This document shows positions 38,358 through 51,511 of a stretch of DNA of 64,000 nt, one piece after another. This DNA comes from Sipunculus nudus (taxonomy: Eukaryota > Annelida > Sipuncula > Golfingiida > Sipunculidae): assembly GCA_026874595.1 (NCBI GenBank), contig CM049317.1, positions 57,088,618-57,152,617 of the forward strand, given 5' to 3'. How positions within the stretch are numbered: the stretch's first letter is position 1; each line of letters begins with the position of its first letter. The position numbers and the translations under genes are program-made. The notes under the pieces are model-generated. The model made no database searches. It was not told the DNA's origin and saw only the letters and a program-made list of their open reading frames with translations.

Positions 38358-38739
38358 ATTCAATCAACAGTTACACGAAAGTGACATGTCTCTTGAATGT
38401 CGGTCTGTGTTAATATCTATATGGTTTTTCTCTTCTGTCTCACCACATCTATATTCTCTCTTTCACTCAAAATCTCTCTCACTCACACTCTCTCATCCTA
38501 TCTAGTTTTCTCTTCTCTCTCACCACACCTTTATTTTCTCTCTCACTCACTCTCACGTTAACTCATCTTTTCTCTCATTTCTTCTTGGTTTTCCCTTTGA
38601 GCATTAAGTGGATGAAGACAACCGCTGGATCCAGAGTATCATTACTACAACTTTATTTATTCTTGGCCTGGCCACTTGACCTTCGCATATTTCTATATAA
38701 AACGTGTTTATTGCTGTTCTAATGTTGACATACAGTAAA

Positions 38740-39180
38740 AAGAATCGACTCCCCCGACCACAATGATAACCGCACAAGGGTTGGATAACCCCCGAAATGG
38801 TATTTATACCCTGCCCTTAAGCCCCTGCAAGATGCGAGGACGTGATTTATGGGGGCGGGGAAACTACTACAAGATCTACAGCGCGATCAGTTTCAAGGCT
38901 CAGCCAACAGTAACCTAATACCCTCCGACCTTTGACCTGGGTGTTGATAAAGTTCGGGCCCTATGTAGAGACCATGGAGATTTACATGTTTGCTGGTTGT
39001 ATCAGTGAAAGAAGTACTAACTGTGAACTAGGCAGCTCTAAGTGTAGATGTCTCCACCAGGCCCAACTGTAGTAGCCAAATTGCTGTATCAGACCCAAGA
39101 GATCTATATCTGCCAGTTGTGGTTTCTCTCTGAGAGCGCCAAGGTCTGCTCTCCTTTGTAAAGACACTGTTTTCCAATAA
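38740..39180. promoter_or_regulatory. intronic island with a DR1 site
   Basis: This non-repetitive island contains CGACCT-T-TGACCT at 38926-38938, which on the minus strand is AGGTCA-A-AGGTCG, a DR1 with one mismatch. It lies 1.2 kb from the nuclear receptor cluster at 37.7 kb and may belong to the same element. Confidence 0.3.
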
Positions 39181-39720
39181 ATTTTCCTTAGTGCCCCGTC
39201 TTAAAACTCACATTTGACACGTACAACCAGCTTACCATAAATTAAATCGTATCCATCACTTTGTTTTATCATTTGACCATTATCAAAAAAGATTTTTTTT
39301 TCTTTCAACAAGTGATTCTTTTGAACGTGTAATGTTTCATGGCAACCTCCCTGTCTTCTTTGTTTTGCTTAAGATTCAGTGAAAGCATCCTAATAGCACA
39401 TTTTCAATATTATCGATAAAAGAAACTGTGACATTTTATGTCTTTACAAAATTTAGAAAAGTTGGAAATCATATATAGTCAAGTGAAGTTTTTAGGGTAC
39501 ATGCAAGGCATATTTTAAATTTAATTCAACAAAGATGGAATTTGACATGACTAGCTTATATTTTATAAAATATATTGTGTAATTTTATATATACTGTGTA
39601 ACAACATACCATCCTTGTAAATAGATAATTCAGGTTTTAACCGGTTCTTCATTTTCTATTTTAAAGGTATACATGAAAACGAAGATATGATAAAATGACA
39701 AGTAAACTTCTATGCATTAA

Positions 39721-39822
39721 CTACTACTAAAGTAGTAGTTGTAGTAGTGGTAGTAGTAGCAGTAGTAATGGTGGTGGTGGTAGCATAAGCAGTATAGCAG
39801 TTGTGATAATAATAATAATAAT

Positions 39823-39871
<49 letters not shown>
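39721..39871. repeat. (TAG)n/(GGT)n/(AAT)n compound microsatellite
   Basis: Trinucleotide units shift from TAG through GGT to AAT, the last from about 39808. Confidence 0.9.
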
Positions 39872-41840
39872 TCATCACAAACATTTTTTAAATGTCATTG
39901 CTAAATTTTGCTGCAGTGCAAACGAAACTACATTTTAAATTAGGAGTTTAAGATTATCTATGTCTCTAAAAAAAAAAGTGGACAAACTAGATCAGATGGA
40001 ACTTTAGTAAAACATCAACAGCGACCATGTTTAAAACAATTGAAAATTTGTATGCATTAGATATAGCTTTGACATATTAAATGACTTAATTCCTTTTAAT
40101 TCCACAGTACAGTCGTTGTGAAAAATATCAATCTGAACCCAGTTTCATGTTACCCCACTCCTCTGGTTATCTCAATTTCATATTACCCTCATGGTAGCCA
40201 GAAGTTACCCCTGCATATAATTTACCCTCCCCCTCATTCATTTAAATCATAGGGCTGTACTTGTGCATGCATGGTTGTAACTCATGAAATATTTATTCAA
40301 AAACCTAAATTAAATTACAAGATTAAATAATAGTCCGAACACCTGAAAAAAATATGAGACACAGTATGTCATTTATATTGATACGCTTTATGTATAAACC
40401 ATAAGTTATACAAGCAAATCTACCTTATTGGAAAAAATTAATCCAGAAAATAACATATATAATTATTAGTGACCATTCGTTAAGGAAATATAATTATCAC
40501 AATGCCTTATAGTTTAATTATCATAAAAACTTCTTCGGATGGGTAATCTATATTCATTGAATTCAACTTACTCCTGAGGATGGGTTCAACTTACTTTCAT
40601 CTTATACATCCCCTGATCTTATTACGATTTCAAATATCCCTTTATCGGGGGTAAACTAAAATCACTACATCCAGTCATAAAATTCAAATCATGGAATAGC
40701 AGAGTGAAAATTTAACTGTTAATGACAGGTTCCAAACCAAAGACTTTGCACTCTATCAAGATAAACAAAATTTTTTGTATTAGACACTTTGTTATATAGA
40801 GTTTCTTATACTCTTATCCAGATTACATATTCAGATTTCATTTTGCGTTTCCAGCCGCACGCCCCATTTCCAAAGCGACGGTGGTTTATAATAATGAAGG
40901 GCTCAGAGAAAGAGACAGCGGATCATACAGTAAACCATATACACGTCTAGCGAGAGATTTCCGTCTGAGCCTGTGATCCAATTGTCAGAAAGAATACAAG
41001 ACTCTCCTCCCTCAGACCGTGAAAAATGTGGCAGCTCCCTCAGTTGCAATTTACAGACTTAACGCGTTTCATCTGTGTTTGAACCACACCACAAAATATG
41101 TTATTTTAGAGGTTTTATTTACCACGTTTATATGAAATGTGAGATGTTTATGACAATGTATGGAGTTAGGACCAAGACTTTATATACGAGTACATATATC
41201 GTGTATACCCGTGAAAACTATTTTACTTTAAAAGTGTTTTTATCCCAAAAACATGTACGCCTGGTGGGAATGTATATCATCTCAGTCAACCCCCCCCCCC
41301 CGATCAACCACAAAAATCCATGGGACTGATTTCACCTTGGATAGCCAGCCATATTTTTTATCGCATGTTTGAATTTCTAAAAAAAACTCACTAACCCGGC
41401 CCGTCCCTGTCTCTTCTCTCCTCCAAGTGTATATATTACTTTTATTACTAAATTGTTGATTTGGTTTTAACCATTTTTATTAGAATATACGGAGGGTGTT
41501 ATATATTCTTATTAAAAATTCCATATACAAAAACAATACTCAGTCACAAAGACCTTTTACCCCTGCGTTCTCAGAGTCAATATATGCTCTGAAACACAAC
41601 TTGTAGAAAGGTGACCCCTGTGGCACGGTATTTGATGTTTCGAAAAAACTAAAAACAAAGCGACTCCTTGAAATGCAAATATACATTAAAAATTAGTTTG
41701 AAGATAAAGAACTAAAGAATAAAAGGTTACTTTAAATATATGTTAAAATATTTCAATAAAAGAAAAATAGGTAAATTAAATCGCATCATTAATTCTAATT
41801 CAGTGTAAATGTTTACATTAATTTAAAAGAAATTCAAGGA
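39872..41840. other. intronic AT-rich sequence with a possible diverged repeat
   Basis: 40140-40650 has C-rich stretches at the left and partial likeness to 28500-28970. 40850-41060 is GC-richer and unique. A C-tract lies at 41290-41300. No gene is recognised. Confidence 0.35.
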
Positions 41841-41879
41841 TGAAATATATTGGTGCATTAACAGGAACATATCAAGTAA

Positions 41880-42250
41880 ATTTTTGTGGGGGATATTTCT
41901 AGTTTGTGAAATCTTTCCATTGATCCAACAATCCATAAATACATATATTATATATGAGCAGCCCTTATCCAAACCTGGAAATATCAATAAAAACAACCCA
42001 TACTTCGTGGTAGGTAAAGCCGCTGTGGTGATATTTAGCCGTGGGGCATACAGCTATCATGGAGGTGAGGAGAAACCCCACCCAGGATCGAAGATAAACG
42101 CTATCTCGCAGACGGCGACTTTTTGCCACTCGGACGAAAAGAAAGATAGATGGAGGGTACTTCCGGTGGCCGAAGTCACTGAACTGATAAGGGGGGATCG
42201 AGCAATATACACACGGATAGCACCATGAGATTGTGAACACCCAGCTTCCG
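41880..42250. other. GC-richer intronic island, open on both strands
   Basis: A 114-codon frame (41884-42228 plus) overlaps 91- and 73-codon minus-strand frames. No domain is recognised; it may be a repeat or regulatory DNA. Confidence 0.25.
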
Positions 42251-42600
42251 GCCTACAGCTGGTGATACGTATCATCATCTATGTTATTATATACTATACA
42301 TAAACATATAGTTATATACACTGGAGATCCTTGATTAAGCGGCAATTCGGCATACGGTTATAATGTCCGGATAACTGCATGACTGTTCGGAAAAGCGAAT
42401 ATTAGATTTAATTAGAATTAAATGCTAAAACTTATTATAATTACACCGGATTACATAGTTCCGAATGAACTGGATTTATATAATCGGGTATCGTATGGGT
42501 ATTGATGTGTTTTGGTATGCTGATGTTTATATATGTAACACAACAAAATAGTTGAGAGGTCATATGTATGTATGCGGCATATATACCTTGTATTGTGAAA

Positions 42601-42666
42601 TATATATATATGTATATGTATATGTATATATATATGTGTGTGTGTTAACTATAGTGTGTATGTATG

Positions 42667-42718
<52 letters not shown>

Positions 42719-43053
42719 AAAATTATATGAACTCAAAAAATAATTGTGTCATTTTATATTCATATAGATTACTAAATAACTTATTTATATAAAATACTCT
42801 TAATATCGATATGTGAATAAATATATATAATATATTTATATACTATCTTTGCGAATATCTTCTCTTATGCAGTTGTTTTATAATAAATGACTCATGAAAA
42901 AGCTTATAACACCGCATGGAATAACAAAGAACCCCTGTTGTATAGCATCCTAAAGATTTTATTATAACGGACATCACACAAAAAAATATATGAATGCTTT
43001 GAAATCTTCAAAATGGGATTATTAATAGTCTTCGTTGGAGATATATGTCTGTA

Positions 43054-43090
<37 letters not shown>

Positions 43091-43130
43091 TATATATGTA
43101 TATATATATTAATATATATATATAAATATA
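42601..43130. repeat. TA-rich microsatellite region
   Basis: Tracts at 42601-42640, 42669-42712 and 43056-43130, with AT-rich spacer between. Confidence 0.85.
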
Positions 43131-43319
43131 TCCGTGTATTTCCTTTTTTATTTATATGGGATTATTTTTGTTCATATAGCTTTATACATGTAAAGTTATG
43201 TTTGGAATACTGTATATCAATTATTGAAATAAAATGATACCGGTCAGCAACTTAGTAAATAACCAGCTTCTTTTGCGCATACCTATTTAAAAACTAACCG
43301 CAGGGCAAGAGGGACGTGA

Positions 43320-43640
43320 TTTAATATTTTGTGATACCATTCCGGATCCTGAAGAATTATTTGTCTGCATGGCTCGTGTTCAATACAGCTGCTGATTCCC
43401 GCATCACGTGACCACGACCATTGTCCACGTGACTCAGCCCAATGTCGCGGAGGAAATTGGTTTCTTGGACTGTAGCGGTCCTACCAACGACTTAATGCTG
43501 AAATTGCATGTTGTGTCTGTCAGCAAATCGGATGGACTGTTTTTGGTCACGAAACGCCAGCTGGACGAACGTTTAGCTTGGTTCCCGTTTAAACGTGTAC
43601 TATACCGTACGCACATGTCATCCTAAGATTCTTAGACAAC
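43320..43640. promoter_or_regulatory. GC-richer island with two E-boxes
   Basis: CACGTG at 43405 and 43426 within a unique stretch open on both strands (43408-43626). No protein domain is seen. Regulatory role is inference. Confidence 0.25.
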
Positions 43641-44294
43641 TCTTTGAAACATTGTTTTCCTATTCGTCAGTATAACTTAGTTTGCAAATACATATATTTG
43701 CAAAATAATAATCATTCCGTCTTTTCTCCTTTAAGGATTATTGGAATTTTAATTTTATCAAAGAAAATATGAATTTTAATAATAAATAAAAAAACAGTAA
43801 AATATATGCACAAGTGCTAAAAAAATTAATGTTTTACATTTCCTTTTTTTCCTCATCCTTTTAACAATTCATGTGCGCTTTAACTTTGCAAAATGTTGTT
43901 GACCTACGTTTGCCATCTCCATACGTATACACAGAATATAAAGTATATTTCATATACATATATATATATATTCTTTATATTCAAAGGGACAAGCATGCAT
44001 ATTTCGTGGAGGCTTATCATGAACAATCACGTGACATCAATAGGTTTACTTTTTAACGACTCTTTTATAAAAGACCTTTTACATGCATCTTCCGAAAGGC
44101 AGATATATACATTAACAAATATAGCACGGTAACCGAAGATTTGGCTGAAGCAATATCAAGTTAGCACATTCATTCTGACATTTTTAAACTGCTGAAAAGA
44201 AGCTGCAATAATAAATATTTTTCAACAAAACGCAATCACAGAACCTGTATTTAGAATTTATCAAAATATAATATATCCTTTATATTATACCCGT

Positions 44295-44296
<2 letters not shown>

Positions 44297-44372
<76 letters not shown>
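44297..44372. repeat. (TA)n microsatellite
   Basis: About 38 TA units. Confidence 0.95.
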
Positions 44373-44374
<2 letters not shown>

Positions 44375-46270
44375 AGCAACAACAATATTTTATGTGATTT
44401 CCTTTTTGGATGAGTTGGAATTGATTGAGACTTGGCCACAAGCAAAATTAGTACAAACTTGTAAGTATAAATGTAAATATGCATATATGTTTGTATCCGA
44501 ATAAATCTTAGTCTTAATTATATAATATTTATCTCATCTCTTTGGCATTACTCTTTTTATTTTTATTACTATTATTATTATTATTTGCCATACACATTCT
44601 AGTGCACGTTTGTTTTAATAATTTTTTTGTATTAAATTAGCAATTCAAAGTTATAGCAGAAAAGCACTACCACATCCTAAATGTTAAAAATAGAAAACAA
44701 ATACTGAGTAAAAAATATGGAAACAGGTCCATTGCACAACCCTAAATATATTTAAAATAACACAATTTTACCGCTTGTATAATCATGTTTGCCTTGAAAA
44801 AAAGATTATATATAAGATTTTTTAATATATATGAATTTATGTATTTGTATATATATATATATTGTTTATATCTATAAATATATTATGAAAATTCGTATGT
44901 GGTTTTATTATGCACCGACATAAAGTTATTTTTTGTTTTAAGAAAAAAAAAAATCCAGCAAATCTTTGTGAGCTATATAGTTTTCTCAGATTAAATTTGA
45001 ACCGATGAATATTATGATATAGAACTAAAGCATATATCTTCCTTAATGTACGGAATAAGCGTATATAAATTATGATAAATGAGTCTTTAATGAGTTTTAA
45101 AATTCAAAGACAAAAATATAAACACAAACCAACAATTTAAACTAATATCACTAAAATACTTGAAGTACATTTTGTTTTCAAAATGATCGAAAATCATATA
45201 TCTGCTTTTACCGACCACGTTTAATGTTATCTTTTCGGTAATAGGTCGGCCAAAAAGGCAGCAAAGTGCTTGCTGAAGAGCCTTTTAGCTCGGGTCGTTT
45301 ACACCCTATGTTTGCTGAATGGCTCAAGAAGTATAGACTTGTCAACGATTTACAACAGTTGTGCTGCGACTGTTTCTGATTTATTAAGATACATTAAGAC
45401 GAAAACCGACACAGATACTGTATCAAAGTCGCTGGATCCTTGAAAATACGGGTAACAAATGCGCTATTTTCCTTTCTGTGAAGTTCTAAACTGAAGCATG
45501 CGGTGTAATTCTCAATGATGGATCGTTGAAGAAAAATAAAGACTTTTACAGAGGGCGAATTTTTTTCAATCTTTTTTAATGAAGCAGCATTGTTTTCCCT
45601 GTATGGAAAGGAAATATAAAAATGGACAATATATGTGATATTTTATATTCGATATGTGGGTCTAAACATTTTATATTTGTTTATATTATCCAATTTACAA
45701 ACATATTTCTGAGTAAAAAGTAAAAAATAAGCGATATATATATATTCCCGTTTTTTAAATATGCTTTGGAATATATTTTTCTTATATCTATAGCTGTAAA
45801 ATGATAAAGTATATTTTAAGATTTCTCACGTTAATGTATATAAAAACGTCATAATTAAGTCAAGCTGACATGTCTTATCGAAGCAAAATACACAAGCATT
45901 TAAGTGAGAGAAATACATTGTGTTAGTAGAAATATGATTATGTCAAAGGAGTTTGGAGATATGTAAATATCATTACCCGCATCATTTTCTTATTAAAAAA
46001 GTAAAGCTTATTTTGCGGGGTATTTAAAAAAATGTCGATAATTGTATTTGATTGAAAATATTCAAACAAGCATAAACATTTATTTCCAATGATTTTGGAT
46101 TAGCATTATACCTGTTTGGGAGTAATTTAACTTTTAATGAACGAGAGCTTTTGATGTATCAATACCTTTTTTAAATGCTTTTACATTTTACTTATATTGC
46201 CCCTTTTGCTGATTTTAATCTAAAATTCAAATAAGGAAATGTTCTAAAGCACTTAAAATATAAACACAAA
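44373..46270. other. intronic AT-rich sequence
   Basis: No gene or element recognised. A short GC-richer stretch lies at 45230-45480. Confidence 0.5.
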
Positions 46271-46279
46271 CACACACAC

Positions 46280-46620
46280 AGAACCATTCCTGCAGACGGG
46301 GTCGAGATTACAGCAGTAGCATGAACCCTGTCCGGCGTCAGAGTGAATACAAGCCATGACAACTCGAAAGCTCATAAAAATTGCAAGAATCTTGCTCTGA
46401 CGAAGTGTGAGACTTTAGTGAGGTATAAACAAAGTGGATTTTGGAGCCCTGGCTCTCCGTTATCAGGGTCGAGTGTTAGAAGAAAACTGCGTCTAAACAC
46501 CCGAGCTGAGAACATGGGTGATTTCAAAGCACTTCCCAGTCGGGGGGCGGTACACATGAAAGGCTCCACTTTCACTTTTCTGCATAGAGTGAAATACTGC
46601 CTCAATTTCTAAACTGGTGA
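46280..46620. other. GC-richer intronic island
   Basis: Unique sequence open on both strands (46343-46612 plus, 46372-46605 minus) without a recognisable domain. Confidence 0.25.
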
Positions 46621-46890
46621 CTGTTGGACAAAAGGTCGTATTTTATTCAAACAGATATAAACGCCAGAAATAAACATATGTGTAATATTCATTAATATTA
46701 AGAAATATTATTTCTTAAAGATAACTACTCGATTTTTATGGATGGAAAGTTTCGATAAAATGTGAAAAAAATGTGAATCAATTTGTTTTAGGCTTAATAT
46801 CCATATTCTAAAAAAAAATATCAATTTATTTTTATAATCAAATAATTGTTATCCAATTACAAAATTGCTCTTGTATAAGTTTGTCTTCAG

Positions 46891-46968
<78 letters not shown>
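46891..46968. repeat. (TA)n microsatellite
   Basis: Two TA tracts separated by TTATATGTGTT. Confidence 0.9.
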
Positions 46969-46971
<3 letters not shown>

Positions 46972-47179
46972 GGATTTAGTAGATGATTTCAAATAATTAT
47001 ATATATTCTATGTTTTCCAGCCAAGTATATTATAGCTCTCAGCAAACATACATATATATAAAAATTATATCTTTTTTTGTTGGGGTAGACGATTTATGGT
47101 GAGATATTTACATCCTTTTAACAGTGTTTATTGCAGGATAGAGTAATATACAAGAAAACAAAACAGAACCAGACCTTAC

Positions 47180-47560
47180 GTCTGGCGGTATTTCACAAGA
47201 ACTCAACTGGAAGGAAACAACGCCCGCAAAATCAGCGGTTGTGAGGATTATGAACAGGCACGAGTGCTGATTTACTGCTTGGAAAGGTGCTATGTTAACA
47301 TGAAGATGTCACGAGCGAGGCAACTTTCTTTATGCTCCTTTAAAAATGACACTAACGTGTCCGTGATCCCTTGGGAGGACGTATAGCCTGCCATCAACCC
47401 CCTCCCACAGCCTACAGGAAATTAAGAACGCAGAACGCTGAGGCCTGTCATGGTGTGCTTTACGGCAAACACCGGCTGACCTCGCCTTGTGCCCCGTAGC
47501 ACACTATTACTGCATTATAGCGATCATACTCTGAGAATCGCCTTAGAAATATTAGGTCTC
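47180..47560. other. GC-richer intronic island
   Basis: Unique sequence with no long frame; candidate conserved non-coding DNA by texture only. Confidence 0.25.
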
Positions 47561-48128
47561 GGGATCAACCTTGCTAAGAATATTTTATGACGATTATTAT
47601 GAACATTGCTGTATTATATCAAATAGTACAACAGGCTGGTGGCGATTATGATGTTTATCATTTTCTTAATGTGAGGGCGGGAGCAAGTCTACACACAACG
47701 TGATCATGCATTCAAGCAACTGGAGGTTTAGAAATATTCGTTTTCACGCAGTTTTTTTTTTCACGGACAGATATACTTGACAGACTTATGATAAGTCGGG
47801 AGCAAATGCTATGTATATACCCTATTAGGTACTTTTAAATCAAATTGATATGAGGAAAAAGTTGGATCCGGAAGTATTTAAATCAGGGAAAGTTACTTCC
47901 TTGAACACACCTATTAAAAAGATACCCCTACCATTTCATCTATTTCTTAGGTGCTTTCAGAAGACGCCGGTTTTTCACACGGTCACTTACCATTAGGGCA
48001 ATTTTAAAGAATTAAAGTGTCATCAACATTATTTTTCATATATTTTTTTAGATAATCATGTATGCTTTAAAGTTCACTTATGATTTTTATTTTAGTGTTT
48101 AACTTTTTCCCGAAGTGCAAAAGTTTGG

Positions 48129-48130
<2 letters not shown>

Positions 48131-48187
<57 letters not shown>
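48131..48187. repeat. (TA)n microsatellite
   Basis: About 28 TA units. Confidence 0.95.
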
Positions 48188-48195
<8 letters not shown>

Positions 48196-48202
48196 TTTCT
48201 AT

Positions 48203-48330
48203 ACTGGACTCGAGATGGACTCGGTCTTTTATAATGGAGTCGGTAAATCTGAGTCCGAGTCCAAAACAATCGAGTCAGAGTGCATATTATATATAAATAT
48301 ATCGATGAAAGACACGGCTCGAGTCTTACG
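48203..48330. repeat. GACTCG/CGAGTC motif cluster
   Basis: GGACTCGAG, GGACTCGG, GAGTCGG, GAGTCCGAGTCC, CGAGTCAGAG and CTCGAGTC occur in 130 bp in both orientations, so the segment can fold on itself. Origin unknown. Confidence 0.45.
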
Positions 48331-49059
48331 TCACTGTGCAGTAACATAACCTTAACTGTAAACAATCTATGACAACATATTTATATATATTAATGAGAAT
48401 AATTATTACAATTTGGTCAGGGTATGATATACATTTTTTGTGTCATGTCACGTTCTTGCAAGTGTGCATGCATTGGCAAGAAACCATGCATGTTTCATAC
48501 ATAACTCCACTTGTTTTCCTTTATCATGTTTATACATGCGACCATGCAAACAAACAGAAATTATTTCTTATCAGCTGAAAGTACTATTGATCAAAGTATC
48601 TATATATAGTAAATATACAAATAAAGTATTGAGTGTTTTCGTACGACACGTACAGCAATCAATGTTGTAAGATGTGTCGGTCGGGATTTCAAGGGACACG
48701 CGCCTATATATACTTTCATATTGTTATATAGCTTACCTACCAAACCATTCAGCTATAAAGAAACCCGTCAGTTAATTATTACCTAACAAACCATTGAAAT
48801 AATAAATGAACCTCATTTAACTCTTAATATCACATGCATGCAATGTAGTCTAGTTATGAATTGTTTGAATAAAATCTATGTAGTTTTCTATGCACATCTA
48901 TGTAATTTTGATGATAAAATAATTGATGTAAGGCTCTGATAGTGATTTATGTTTCAATAAACACATTTAAATTCTGAGAAATGTTTGTCTGAGTACAAAA
49001 GTAATCAAGATAATAAAATAATAACGTATTACAAACAAAAACTAAAATCGGTTATTCGG

Positions 49060-49180
49060 CCAAGCCCATCTGCAGATGGGCCAGAAAGTGCATGGTATCA
49101 AATCCGTTATTGGGCTGCCCATCTGCAGATGGGCAGCCCAATAACGGATCCTCATATGGGTCAAGCCCATTGGCAGATGG
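49060..49180. repeat. hairpin array with a perfect 48-bp palindrome
   Basis: 49102-49149 equals its own reverse complement over all 48 bases, centred on CTGCAG. Its core GCCCATCTGCAGATGGGC also occurs at about 49063-49081 and, with changes, near 49155-49175. Three hairpin-forming units therefore lie directly before a (TA)n tract. Confidence 0.9.
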
Positions 49181-49202
49181 GCCAGATCCCCAAACGGGCT
49201 CG

Positions 49203-49205
<3 letters not shown>

Positions 49206-49258
<53 letters not shown>
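49206..49258. repeat. (TA)n microsatellite
   Basis: TA tract next to the palindrome array. Confidence 0.95.
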
Positions 49259-49260
<2 letters not shown>

Positions 49261-49589
49261 TTCCCCTGTCCGGATTGACCATGCAGTTACCCTTGCCCTG
49301 ATAGATGTGTGCATCCTACAAATGGACAGTTCGTGACGGTTATAAAACGGCAAAGCCTAATAATAGGTTAATATTGGGCAGATATTTCAATGGTATATTT
49401 AGTCTTAATAGACATGGTCTGCTTTTTATGAAAATTTGAGAATTAGCACTATGATTTCATGGCATTTCTGTCGATTGTGTTAGAGAATAAAAGAAACCCT
49501 TCGCATTTAGGAACAGCCAACAAAACTCATTATCAGTTTTGATAAGTTGACTTCATATTCTTTATCATGAGGAGGCCAACCGCAGGAGT

Positions 49590-50160
49590 ATGAACAGGAG
49601 CCACCCCCCCCCCCACCCCGAAGAAGGACCCTTGCTCCAAATCATCCTGACACCCTGTTATGATAAACAGGACAAAAGCCCCTCCCCCCTATAATTCTCT
49701 TCATTTACGCCAAATATTATGAGAATTTATTTTTTGCCAAATTTTCACTACTTCAGTTTTTTTCATATGATTAAAATCATCACTTTACAAAATGTTAACA
49801 ACATGCGGCAAATTTGTATAAATATATTTATGACCATTAAACTGAGGTAATAGAAACATATATAACGTGTCCCAATTTTTCTTAACATGGAATAATAGAG
49901 ACATTATTTAGGAAAACCTTGATTAAAACATCAACTGGAAGGCGAAAATATAACAAAACTATGACATAAATGTTTTGCTGGAACGTTAGGAGGTAATTTT
50001 TTTTTAAATCCCAAACTTCTAAAAGAAAAGAAGGGAAAAGGCATGTATGTTCCTTCGTAACAAACCCCTCGCCCCCCCCCCCCGCCCCGCCCCCCCCACC
50101 CCTATTAAGGCCCGTGGAGTCTAGGTTCTTTGTCAGAGCACTAGACCCCCCCCCCCCCCA
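49590..50160. other. segment with C-tracts at both ends
   Basis: C-runs at 49600-49615, 50070-50100 and 50146-50160 frame AT-rich DNA, similar in texture to 28.3-28.9 kb. No gene is seen. Confidence 0.4.
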
Positions 50161-50183
50161 AAAAAAAAAACCAATGTGAATTA

Positions 50184-50480
50184 GGCAAAAAAGTATGGTT
50201 TTCTGAGACTTTTTTCAGAAATCAGTGCGGGCGGGCGGGCGGGAGATATTTTATGTTTAACCTTTTGTTTCATGTTTCGATAAAAAATGTTATATGATCA
50301 GGATGCATGAAACTAACAATATTATTTCGCTAAACAGCTAAAAGCACTACATAACACAGGAAATCTGATCAAAATTGTATTATTTTATCTTCTATTTGAT
50401 GCGGGGGTGGGGGTGGAGGGGGGGGGGGGGGGTTGAAATTGACGCGTGCGGTTCCTGAGAACCAAACCTTTATTTTTGCC
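50184..50480. mobile_element. Harbinger-like MITE, copy 2
   Basis: Matches the reverse complement of 34231-34566, including blocks ATGTTTCGATAAAAA, GCTAAACA.GCTAAA and GCACTACATAACA. Ends GGCAAAA and TTTTTGCC are inverted. Interior G-runs differ and length is 297 bp against 336. Flanks TTA and TTT are a poor duplication. Confidence 0.75.
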
Positions 50481-51283
50481 TTTTTGATTTTCTTTTACTT
50501 TAGGACATTTGCATATACGTAGAATCTTAACGTGAGCACACTACCAACGCAGAGCAACGTTTACCAATTTACTGTAATTAAGTGAAACAAGGATAATAGG
50601 GTTCTTACATAAACCTTAGTATACTAAGAATCTTTTTCATATTATGTGTTAAGTTATACACAATGGGTGGGATTAATAAGGATATATGGTACAAATGATG
50701 TATAAAAACATACGAATGTATATAATACGAATGCATGCAAAATATAAACAGTTTATACCATGTGAGGGAAGTGCTGAACTCGAAAGAAGTGTTTAAATAT
50801 ATAATATATATACATGACATAGTTATGTGTATACAGGTGTATAACACATCAGATCAGACAAAACAAATATTGCCACAGACGAATAACCACTCACAATACG
50901 ACTACATTTAACACAGTCTACAAAATATATGCTGCAGACGGAACAAGTTGTATCTGTGTATAAGCTTATATTCATTTACAAGTTGAATACTCATGTTATT
51001 CTAACAGAGATCGGGAACCGAATACTAGTAATTTATAGTTTACACCAGTAAGCCTGTTATCATTGGTATTTAATCAGTTATTCATGTAGTTTATTATTAT
51101 ACCTGTGATTTCTAATTCGTTTCCGACAAAAAATAGCCGTTGCTAAACCATTGTGAGTCTTACAGCACACGTCAAATGCAACCACTTTAAATGTGAAGAT
51201 ATTCATTCTAGCAGAACATGGGTAATACACGTTCTCGATTCAAGTGTTTTAATGACTCTTCCATGCAGGAAGATATGCGTTCA

Positions 51284-51511
51284 TCCCCGTTCGTAAGTGT
51301 GTTTGTGTTTGTTCACAACCACACTCACGGAATCATGAACGGAATCCCATGACATTTTCAGAACATTTCCCGAATGGGCCATGGAAGAACCGATTAGATT
51401 TTGGTGCAGTTACTGCACATGAACCGGAATCAGGAAGGTCAGCAAGGAATATTCACTTATGCACGAATGAATCTGGGGAAATGGGGCGAATAAGTGAAAG
51501 CAAACACATGT
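51284..51511 (+). repeat. dispersed repeat, copy B (partner at 7690)
   Basis: Intronic copy of the element at 7690-7927, about 70-75% similar by eye over the core, with small gaps. It lacks the block near 7855 of copy A. No transposase-like frame is seen. Confidence 0.65.

Noticed and set aside
42320-42500. Possible half of a pogo/Tc1-type MITE (GATTAAGCGGCAATTCGGC)
   Set aside because: Only one end resembles a terminus; I could not find the inverted partner.
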